A stretch of DNA of 64,000 nt from Pegea sp. RAD2-039 (lineage: Eukaryota > Chordata > Thaliacea > Salpida > Salpidae): contig JAQGEQ010000343.1 of assembly GCA_034620365.1 (NCBI GenBank), positions 186,001 through 250,000 of the forward strand. The letters are read 5' to 3'. A model generated the notes under the pieces. It was not told the DNA's origin. It saw only the letters and a program-made list of their open reading frames with translations, and searched no databases. This document shows positions 56,263 through 64,000 of the stretch, one piece after another. How positions within the stretch are numbered: the first letter of the stretch is position 1; every line of letters starts with the position of its first letter. A program made the position numbers and the translations under genes.

Positions 56263-56322
56263 GTTGAAACTTGTTTAACTCCAAAATTTAAGAAAATTTA
56301 TATATTTATTGATTGCTTAAGT
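56263..56322 (-). ncRNA. U7-like Sm RNA cassette 29
   Basis: PSE 56354-56374 (GTGCTTGTAG, two changes), TATA about 56,339-56,346, variable 56322-56289 (34 nt, like 24), Sm-like AATTTTGG 56288-56281, stem-loop 56279-56263 with one weakened pair. Confidence 0.56.
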
Positions 56323-56554
56323 CGCTGACGTTTTACTTTATATAAATTTCTAGTAGTTTAGTGCTTGTAGTGTAAAATTGCTAATAAATTAGTTGGTCAA
56401 AGGAAAATTTTCTGAATTTCCTTCAATTAGATACGTTTCTCTTTAAAGTTTCTATTTAAGTCATCTAAATATCAAAAGACACAAATTAAAAACTAATAAA
56501 TTTTTTATTTCAAAACAGAAAAAGATACTTTCGATTTAATAATTGAAATAGTCT

Positions 56555-56610
56555 GTTGAATCGTAATTAACTCTAAAAATAACAATTTATGCAATGATGA
56601 AGACACTTTT
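56555..56610 (-). ncRNA. U7-like Sm RNA cassette 30, degraded
   Basis: PSE 56643-56663, TATA-like TTTATACAAAA, variable 56610-56582 (29 nt), TATTTTTAG 56581-56573, stem-loop 56571-56555 damaged (GTTAATTACGATTCAAC). Confidence 0.5.
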
Positions 56611-56947
56611 ACGCTGATTTGTTTCTTTATACAAAATTCTATTAGTTTAGTGTTTGTGGTGTAGAATTGCTAATAAATTATTTTGTCAAAATATTTTCTG
56701 AATTGACTCCTGTTAGCTACTTTTGACTTTAAAGTTTTTATTTAAATAATCTAAATAAGATTTTTTAAGCAATTTTCTTACTTAATAAAATAGAAGAGAT
56801 AGGAAAATATCAGAATGTGCAACTTTGAGACAAGTGAATAGAGAGTTTGAAGATAAAATTTATATTATATTATATATTATATTTGAATCTTTAAATTGAG
56901 AGATGTTTATAATCTTAAAAAAGGCGTTAAACAAATGTAGCAACACA

Positions 56948-56964
56948 TTTACGTATGCGGTAAA
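56948..56964. repeat. Junction 17-mer, perfect
   Basis: TTTACGTATGCGGTAAA, followed by module M in minus orientation. Confidence 0.65.
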
Positions 56965-57734
56965 ATTTTACTAGATTTAGTTTCCTGCTTTACTACTTGT
57001 TCGTCAACCAAACAAACAACTAGCGTAGCAATACCCAACATAATGGCCTTTTTAAAAAGTTACTTTACTTTTATTGTTACTTTTTTAATATTAGTCAATA
57101 TAAGGTGATTACACCCTTTCAATTTCAAAGTTAAAAGCTTTTAAAAAAAGTTATTGTAAGGAACGATTGGAAAAACATATAGAAGAAATTTTAATTAAAA
57201 TTTTGTAATAACTTTCAAAGAAATTTTATTTAGTATTAAACATAATTTCAAAATTACTAATGATTATTGAAATTTAAGTCATTTCAACATAAACTTTTGA
57301 CATTTCAAACAAAATAAATAAATTTTTAATGATACTTTATTTAAAAAAACATTTTTTAAATTCAACTTAAGGGATATGTAAATAATAAATATGAATTATA
57401 ATATCTAATTATTTCAAATCAATAAACCTATCAAAATAAAAAAATTATTTAAACTATAGAATTGAAAAGAACTAAAAAAAAAATATCAAGAAGAACATCA
57501 AAGTTAAAAAAAATTTGACTTTAAATAAAAATATATCCTGTATGTCTGCATAAAAAAAGATTTCATCTGAAACTATTATATAAAAACTGTTCTTTAAAAG
57601 AATTGTTTAAAAAACATTTAGAATTGAGAAAATAATTATTTTGGCCAATTTTGGTCTTTCTCTAGAACTGCGCATAATTTTTTAAAGCTTCCAAATAGAA
57701 AAGAGAAATTTTCAACAAGAATTAAACAATTCGT
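56965..57734 (-). repeat. Module M, minus orientation, internally deleted
   Basis: Mirror of 48.62-49.39 kb with the same internal deletion and the SKAGG-coding end mutated (GTTTCCTGCTTTACTACTTG on the plus strand). Confidence 0.68.
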
Positions 57735-57981
57735 TCTACGATGTTACATCTTTTTTTAATAGTCATACTTCCATCTAATCTTACATATCCGTATATGACA
57801 ACAAAATGTTGATTGAAATTCATCATCATCAAGTTCTCTACCTCCTCCTACGGCACAATTTTTCACATAAATCGAGCGTTTGCGTGTAATTTGATACAAT
57901 CACATATTTATCATCATTTATTGAACAAGTTGCTGCCATCAATTAATCTACTAACATCATTTTACCAGATAAATCCAGCTG
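57735..57981 (-). pseudogene. RAD54L: RAD54 exon fragment, copy 7
   Basis: Exons A and B with several replacements ([18 protein letters not shown] region, AACAAGTTG). Preceded on the minus strand by a decayed tRNA-Glu. Confidence 0.83.
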
Positions 57982-58004
57982 AAAAAAAAATTGTGAAAAA
58001 AAAG

Positions 58005-58075
58005 TTCCCAGACCGGGAATCGAACCCGAGCCGCGTGGGTGAAATCAAGAATCCTAACCACCAGACTATTGTAAC
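58005..58075 (-). pseudogene. tRNA-Glu pseudogene
   Basis: T-arm and 3' acceptor strand intact, anticodon arm shortened by one base and scrambled (GGATTCTTGATTTCACC), 5' acceptor strand lost (GAGTTACAATAGTCTGG). Confidence 0.78.
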
Positions 58076-58154
58076 TCTTTTTCTTCAATTGAATATTTCT
58101 TATTTAAAAATAGGTAAAAAGCTGTGTTGTTTGAACTACATATCAGAAGTGTAT

Positions 58155-58171
58155 TTTACCGCATACGTAAA
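58155..58171. repeat. Junction 17-mer, perfect
   Basis: TTTACCGCATACGTAAA before the micro-ORF block of cassette 31. Confidence 0.65.
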
Positions 58172-58508
58172 TGTGTAGCTGAATTATTTTAGTGCCATTC
58201 TTATAAAAATAAATCTCTTGATTTAAAGTTTCAAATATAATTTTATCTTCTTGTTATTTTGATCTTCAAACTCTCTAACTGCTTGTCTCAAAGTTGCATC
58301 ATCTTCCTAATTTCGCAGTTCTTATCCATTTATATTGTATCAAATATTTTCTAAAAAAATGGTATTTAGATAATTCAGATAAAAACTTTTATGTAAAAAG
58401 TAGCTAACAGGAGTCAACTCAGAAAATTTTTTACGAAATAATTTATAAGCAAATTTACACCACAAACACTAAACTAATCGAAATTTATATAAACTGAAAA
58501 ATCAGCTT

Positions 58509-58578
58509 GAAAATGTTCAAGAAATCCTTCATATGTGCAAATATGTTTGCTAGATTTTGGAGTTGAACAAGTTTCAAC
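58509..58578 (+). ncRNA. U7-like Sm RNA cassette 31
   Basis: PSE 58456-58476, TATA 58486-58493, variable 58509-58552 (44 nt, longest; related to 20), Sm-like GATTTTGG 58553-58560, perfect stem-loop 58562-58578. Confidence 0.58.
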
Positions 58579-58759
58579 AAACTATTTCAAGATTAAACTG
58601 AAATTTTCTTCCTTTATTTGAAAGAAAAGTTTATTTGCTGAATCAATATACAGCATTGTTCAATTGGTACGTTTACACAACGTTTAACAATCAAATAATA
58701 TTTTCTTTAAATTTTTTAATAAAAATTAAAATTAGTTTGATAGATTTCACAAAAATTAA

Positions 58760-59160
58760 AGTTAAAATTAAAGAAATTTTATTTAGTATTAAACATAATT
58801 TCAAAATTACTAATAATTATTGAAATTTAAGTCATTTCAAAGTTAACTTTTGACATTTCAAGTAAAAATATTTTAATGGTACTTTGTTTAAAAAACGTCT
58901 TATAAATTCAACTTTCAAAAACTGTAAATAATAAATATAAATTATAATATCTAAATATTTCAAATCGAAAAACTATTAAAATAAAAAATATATTTAAACT
59001 ATAGAATTGAAAATTACTAAAAAACTAAAATATCAAGAAGAACATCAAAGTTAAAAGTAAATTTGACTTTAAATAAAAATATATCCTGTTTGTCTGTATA
59101 AAGAAATATTTCATTTGAAACTATTATATAAAAACTGTTCTTTAAAAAAATTGTTAAAAA
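58760..59160 (-). repeat. Module M, partial
   Basis: Starts inside the module at about AAATTTTATTTAGTATTAAAC, fused to a cassette 31 downstream flank, and ends at the same RAD54-flank joint as 30,310. Confidence 0.6.
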
Positions 59161-59272
59161 TCGTAAACTACTATCGTAAAAAAATTATTGTAAAACAGTG
59201 TTTACAACTTTTCTCTTTTTTTATTTTAATATCAAAAAATAAAGACAAAAATATCGCGAGATGATGACGTCA

Positions 59273-59950
59273 TCAAACTGGTTTTCGTTGCATGATATGC
59301 GAGACCTGATGAAAGGCGAAACTTGCCCCAGAAGAGTCCCAGACGCAAATGTAATTCGGAATGTGTCTCACTGAATATGAGTGATTCCAATCCGATAAAT
59401 CTGAATTACAATCAGCAGTAGCCGGTGGAGGGCGCACTTGCACACAATTGACGCATCTGTGACGCGTTGATGACGTCATTGACGCGATACCAACAGACGT
59501 AATTACCTTTGTGTTGAATGAGTGTCGCTTCCACATGACTTCATCGTGTCGTCGAGGGGTGAAAACAACTGAAGTAGCTGATCACATGAGAAATGTCTGG
59601 CTACATCTTCTTCACGGTCCACTACACACGACGAAAGTGCCTTTTTATGAGCTTGGCGCTGAAATATTTTCTCTTCAATACTTGAAGTTGCGAGTAATCT
59701 GCAAGAAGCCATTTTCGGTCACTTTAATTTTCAGTGTTTCCAATTGACTTTTTAATAAATTTTTAATCTGTAAATGTAACAAGGTTTTTTTTGCCCATCG
59801 CTAGCCATGGCTTGTTCGTCGTTAGCAGGGTTCCAATCAGGATTAAACATAACTAACCGATTTGCACCAATCAAATTTAAACCATATCTAAAAATTTTAT
59901 AATAAATTAATAAATCCACTAACATCATTTTACCAGATAAATCCGGCTGA
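59273..59950 (-). pseudogene. RAD54L: RAD54 3' exons, copy 8 (reaches the C-terminus)
   Basis: Minus strand: [20 protein letters not shown] and NDEQAMAS with a 9-bp loss of [14 protein letters not shown], short intron, [20 protein letters not shown] ... [20 protein letters not shown] ... DTHSTQ, 50-nt intron (59,518 region), CVNCVQVRPPPATADCNSDL ... FHQVSHIMQRKPV and stop at 59,273. Cys and RPPP spacing match the RAD54 C-terminal zinc-binding region. Sequence is much less AT-rich than its surroundings. Confidence 0.9.
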
Positions 59951-59976
59951 GAAAAAAAATTGTTATAAAAGAAATG

Positions 59977-60010
59977 TTCCCAGACCGGGAATCGAACCCG
60001 GGCAGCGTGA
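59977..60010 (-). pseudogene. tRNA-Glu 3' fragment
   Basis: T-arm and acceptor 3' strand (CCCGGGTTCGATTCCCGG...GGGAA) cut off at the variable loop, joined to GAATATTTGTGAGGATAAAG, the sequence normally far upstream of the junction 17-mer. Confidence 0.75.
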
Positions 60011-60133
60011 ATATTTGTGAGGATAAAGATGAACTACTAGACCATTATTATCCTTGTATCTTAGATTGAACTTTTTCAATCTTAAAATAGATGAAAAGCT
60101 GTGTTGTTTGAACTACATATCAGAAGTGTATAT

Positions 60134-60150
60134 TTTACCGCATACGTAAA
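60134..60150. repeat. Junction 17-mer, perfect
   Basis: TTTACCGCATACGTAAA; next to the micro-ORF block of cassette 32, which reads CGG for CAG at codon 5. Confidence 0.65.
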
Positions 60151-60484
60151 TGTGTTGCTAAATTATTATAGTGGGTTTATTAATACTATAAACATCGCTT
60201 GATTTAAAGATTCAAATTTAATTGTATCTTCTTTTTATTTTGATCTTCAAACTCTGTAACCGCTTGTCTCAAAGTTGCATCATTCCGATATTTTTCCATC
60301 TTTTCAATTATATTAAATCATATATTTGCAAAAAAATGTATTTAAATAATTTAAATAAAAACTTTTATGTAAAAAGTAGCTAAAAGAAGTCATTACAGAA
60401 AAATTCTTTGACGACAATTTATTAGCAAATTCACACCACAAACACTAAACTACAAGAAATTTATATAAAACAACAAATCAGTGT

Positions 60485-60544
60485 ACAATTTATTTTGAAT
60501 TTGGCAAAACGTCTTTTAATTTTTGGAGTTGAACAAGTTTCAAC
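60485..60544 (+). ncRNA. U7-like Sm RNA cassette 32
   Basis: PSE 60432-60452, TATA 60462-60469, variable 60485-60517 (33 nt, related to 26 at the 5' end only), AATTTTTGG 60518-60526, perfect stem-loop 60528-60544. Confidence 0.66.
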
Positions 60545-60799
60545 AAACTAATTCAAGATTAAACTTAAATTATCTTCTTTTATTTAAAAGAAAGGATTAT
60601 TTGCTGAATCAATATTTAGTAGTTTTTAATTCTTACGTTTACACAAAATTTAACAATCAAATAATATTTTCTTTAAATTTTAAATTTTTTAATAAAAATT
60701 AGAATTAGTTTGATTGATTTAACAAAAGTTAAAGTTAAATAAAAAAGTTCGATCAATAAAATTGATTTTAAATATTTTAAGAAAAAAAAAACTTTTTTC

Positions 60800-61720
60800 T
60801 ATTCTATATAATAACTATTTAGATATTTCATAAAACCAGAAGAAATAAATTAAACAGACAAATTGTCACTAAGTATTGATAACCAACTATCTAACATCCC
60901 TCTTATGACTCATAATTCATCTTTCAAAAGACAGCTTTATGAAACATAACAAAAGTTAAAGTGATTTTTTTGATACACAGGAATTAGTTTATGGGGTTTT
61001 TGAAATCACTAATACAAAAAGAGATAATAATGAAAGTAATAAAATTCTATAAATAATATTTAAAAAATTTCGTTTATACAATACTGAGGCTATTGATCTG
61101 AAAATGAATTGTAGTTTATGTAAACTATTTGAAAATAATGATAGTGTATTAGATAATGTTGTCAATAATTTGTTCAAGCAAATCTGTTTAAGTTGTCTAA
61201 ATCTGTCTATCCTTAATTCACTAGAAATTATTTAATTTTCAACACAAAAAAGAAACTCAGCAACAAATATTTTTATTTTTATTTGAAACTTTTTCTTTCT
61301 AGGAAATTAAATGGAAAAATAGAAATTGTTTTCTTGAATTCTCTGATTTTATTCAATTTAAAATATTTTTAAGTGACATAAATAAACAATTATTGGTTTA
61401 ATAATTACTTACTTTATATGAAGTAGATAACTTTATATTATTAAGACAATCTATTTTATAAATTTCTAATTTTATTGCTTATTTTATTCTGTTTCTTATT
61501 ACTAAAAAGTATTCCAATTTTTTTTTATAACTTTATTCAAAACCTTTTCAAGCAGATTTAATGGTTTTAAGTTCAAAATTTTCGTTTTGTTTGACTGATA
61601 CTTGTTAAATTTTAAACATTTCAGTTTACTGAAAATTGTAATGGTTTCAGAAGAATTAGCAATAATATTAATAATATTTTTGAATTATTGCTATTGAGCT
61701 GTTGTATTTGGAGTCGATAT
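60800..61720 (-). repeat. Inverted flanks of the tRNA-Ile/Asp block, tRNAs deleted
   Basis: Minus-strand match to 43.49-43.08 kb and then, from about 61,270, to 41.70-41.26 kb. The tRNA-Ile, tRNA-Asp and LRR sequences between are missing. Confidence 0.62.
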
Positions 61721-61925
61721 TATGAACCAAACTCTGACTAGATTACCATCAACAAAATATTGATTGAAAAAAATGTTTAAAACATTTCAATCAATTACTG
61801 GAAGCAGTTAAAAGTTTTAAAGTTCTGTGTAAAGGTACAAATTGAAAACTTCTAAAGTTTGATTAACCAAATAATCTTTGCTATCGAATTAAAGAAGAAA
61901 GCTAGAATAATTATTGAAATAGTCT

Positions 61926-61985
61926 GTTGAAACTTGTTCAACTCTAAAAATTATAGTAATAGCTACTCATATGAAATACAATTTT
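61926..61985 (-). ncRNA. U7-like Sm RNA cassette 33
   Basis: PSE 62018-62038 (GTTTGCGGTATA), TATA 62001-62009, variable 61985-61953 (33 nt, one difference from cassette 19), AATTTTTAG 61952-61944, perfect stem-loop 61942-61926. Confidence 0.64.
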
Positions 61986-62245
61986 ACGCTGATTTGTTCC
62001 TTTATATAAATTTCTATTAGTTTAGTGTTTGCGGTATAAATTTGCTAATAAATCATTTCGTTATAAAAATATTTTCTGAATTGACTCCTGTTAGCTACTT
62101 TTTACATAAAAGTTTTTATTTAAATTATCTAAATACCATTTTTTTTAGCAAATATTTGATATAATATAAATGGATAAGAGATGGGAAAATATCAGAATGA
62201 TGCAACTTTGAGACAAGCGGTTAGAGAGTTTGAAGATCTAAATAA

Positions 62246-62456
62246 CATGTCCTGCTTGGTGGCGAAGCGGTTACTACACCTAGCTACAAGGTACATCTAG
62301 CTTGGAAGTACCGGGTTCGACCCCAGGTGGAGACATATAAAACTCCTGAGAAATAAAAAAAAACCATAAAAAAACTACTGAGAATGTGTGTTAGTGAGAT
62401 GTGCTCTCTTTAGTCACCCTCCTTCGCATTTATATATATAAAATAAAATAAAAACA
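62246..62456 (+). mobile_element. SINE family 2, full length with tRNA-like head
   Basis: Head with A box (TGGTGGCGAAGCGG) and B box (GGGTTCGACCCC), body AAACTCCTGAGAAA and GAGAATGTGTGTTAGTGAGA, end CACCCTCCTTCGCATTTA with a (TA)n and AAAT tail. AACATG flanks both sides. It interrupts the micro-ORF that starts at about 62,178 after codon 22. Confidence 0.78.
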
Positions 62457-62538
62457 TGAAGATAAAATTTTATTTGAATCTTTAAATCAAGAGATGTTTA
62501 TAGTATTAAGAAGGACGCTATAATAATTTAGCAAAACA

Positions 62539-62555
62539 TTTACGTATGCGGTAAA
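62539..62555. repeat. Junction 17-mer, perfect
   Basis: TTTACGTATGCGGTAAA; mirror of 40,622 in the 40.4-41.9 / 61.0-62.8 kb inverted duplication. Confidence 0.65.
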
Positions 62556-62684
62556 ATACACTTCTGATATGCAGTTCGAACAACACAATTTATTTTTATT
62601 TATTTTTTTGATGAAAATCTATTAGCAAATCTACACCACAAACACTAAACTAGTAGAAATTTTTATAAACTAAAAAATCTGCGT

Positions 62685-62739
62685 AAAGATATTATTGGAG
62701 ATTTTTTCAATTAAATTTTGAGATTGAACAAGTTTCAAC
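62685..62739 (+). ncRNA. U7-like Sm RNA cassette 34
   Basis: PSE 62632-62652, TATA-like TTATAAA, variable 62685-62713 (29 nt, 3' half like cassette 18), Sm-like AATTTTGAG 62714-62722, stem-loop 62723-62739 with first base changed. Confidence 0.56.
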
Positions 62740-63344
62740 AAACAAATTCAAGATTGAACCTAAATTATCTCTTTTTATTTTTAAGAAATGAATATTACCT
62801 GAATAAAAATTTGGTAGTTTTTAATTTGTACGTTTTTACACAGCATTTAACAATAAAATAATATTTTCTTTAAATTTTAGATTTTTAATGAAAATTAAAA
62901 TTATTTTGATTGATTTAACAACAAAATTAAAGTTAAATTAAAAAGTAAGATCTGTACAAATTTCATAAAATGTTTGAAGTGAAAAAAAAAGTATTTTGTA
63001 TTCTATAGAATAACAATTTAGATATTTCATAAAAACAAACGAAATTAAGTTTAGATCAAATTAATATTTACCAAAACTGGATTTAGAAAATTATTGTTGG
63101 TTTCCCCGCAATCGGTTTCCTAAAAATATAATTTTAAGTTTTTAAATTTATATTTATTTATTTTTATATGTTTTCTCTTATGTTAAAACTTTTGTATAAA
63201 TGAAAGTTTGTTTTAATAACTTAAGTAAAAATCAAATTTAAATCAAAAATTCTAAATCTGTAAAACTTAATTCAAATCTTTTAAATGAATAAAATATTTT
63301 ATCTTCTTGTATATAAATCTGACAATTTAGAAAGTTCTTAAAAA

Positions 63345-63600
63345 TTAATTAAAATGGTTTACTCTTTGACTGAAAGCAATCAAACCAGTTTCAATCCAAT
63401 CATCTTCTAAATCCTGCAAAATTTTATTAAATAATTACATCAGTAACTGGTATTTAGATCTTAAATAATCAATTATATATTATAATAAATACTTTAGTCT
63501 AAAACTTACTAAGACTTGATTTAGAAATACAACCACTGATGGAGATAGGACAACAGCTGATCACTGACAGATTTTTGAAAAAGAAATTCAAATTGATGTG
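63345..63600. pseudogene. Unidentified gene fragments (DLEDDWIET exon minus; EIQPLMEIGQQ exon plus)
   Basis: Minus strand 63,413-63,345 has TTTTGCAG then DLEDDWIETGLIAFSQRVNH, as at 39,781. Plus strand about 63,521-63,593 has EIQPLMEIGQQLITDRFLKK then an early TGA, as at 36,168. The opposite orientations show they are shuffled pieces. Confidence 0.45.
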
Positions 63601-63766
63601 AAAAAAAGAAAAATATTGGTAGATGGAGTCTGAAAATAAAAAAAACAATCATTTGAAGATTCAATAGAAGCTACAAGAGAAATTGTTCGGTAGATTATGA
63701 TGTAAACTTGTTTATATAATATAAAAATTGTTTTCATAAGAAAAATATTTAGAAATAAGTGAATGA

Positions 63767-64000
63767 AACTCATAACAGTTTGAACTCCTTAACTGTTAAT
63801 AGTCTGAATCATACCTGTGGTGTAAAGGAAGATAAGAGCCAATAAAAAGCTGCTGTGGGCAACACTATAATTGATCTTTGGATAGTAAATTGCTAAGAGT
63901 TAAATCACTTTACCTAAAATGTCGCCAACTAAAGCCTCAGTTAGTAGTAGAAGGAGCTGCTGGATATGGAGTGGATATTATGAACCAAACCCTGACTAGA
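63767..64000 (+). repeat. CTGCTGTGGGCAACACT / 26-codon ORF module, copy
   Basis: Copy of 9,241-9,490; ORF 63,919-63,999 is intact (MSPTKASVSSRRSCWIWSGY ... stop TAG). Runs off the window. Confidence 0.55.

Noticed and set aside
575..62739. Spliced-leader RNA genes
   Set aside because: SL RNAs have a constant 5' exon and a splice donor before the Sm site. Here the 5' part is the variable part and no consistent GT donor appears.
575..62739. CRISPR-like array (constant repeat, variable spacer)
   Set aside because: The units are about 1 kb, in both orientations, in a eukaryotic genome, and the constant parts are promoter and Sm/hairpin elements rather than short direct repeats.

Overview
The window is strongly AT-rich animal DNA, probably from an invertebrate with compact introns. 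Evidence: a spliced gene with 49-149 nt introns, a full-length Fused/STK36-type kinase, eukaryotic tRNA genes, tRNA-derived SINEs and a LINE reverse-transcriptase fragment. I cannot name the phylum.

Layout. 1-1,930: repeat block with a tRNA-Glu-like gene and the first copy of a small-RNA cassette. 1,952-3,881: five-exon secreted EndoU-family ribonuclease, with a SINE in intron 1. 3,882-6,070: AT-rich spacer with LINE and SINE debris. 6,128-8,491: intronless Fused kinase whose last codons and 3' flank recur elsewhere in the window. 8,492-64,000: no intact conventional protein gene, only a mosaic of repeat modules in both orientations.

The mosaic is built from: (i) 34 copies of a small-RNA cassette; (ii) a micro-ORF of 31 codons on the opposite strand upstream of most cassettes; (iii) a 17-bp junction sequence, TTTACGTATGCGGTAAA, where one module switches to another; (iv) fragments of the 3' ends of protein genes (RAD54, an LRR gene, the Fused tail, several unrecognised exons); (v) tRNA-Glu, tRNA-Ile and tRNA-Asp copies in varying states of decay; (vi) SINEs.

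The main discovery candidate is the cassette family. Each copy has a conserved 19-21 bp PSE-like element, a TATA box 8-9 bp later, a 29-44 nt segment that differs between lineages and starts close to where transcription should begin, then an Sm-site-like AATTTTTGG or AATTTTTAG, and one nucleotide later a conserved 6-bp stem-loop (GTTGAACAAGTTTCAAC). This is the architecture of U7 snRNA (5' base-pairing arm, Sm site, 3' hairpin, about 55-65 nt), but here it is a multicopy family with different 5' arms. I infer a family of Sm-class RNAs with variable guide-like 5' ends; transcription, Sm binding and targets are untested. Large inverted duplications (49.3-52.1 kb against 54.6-57.1 kb; 24.9-26.9 kb against 36.9-38.7 kb) appear to have multiplied and reoriented the cassettes.
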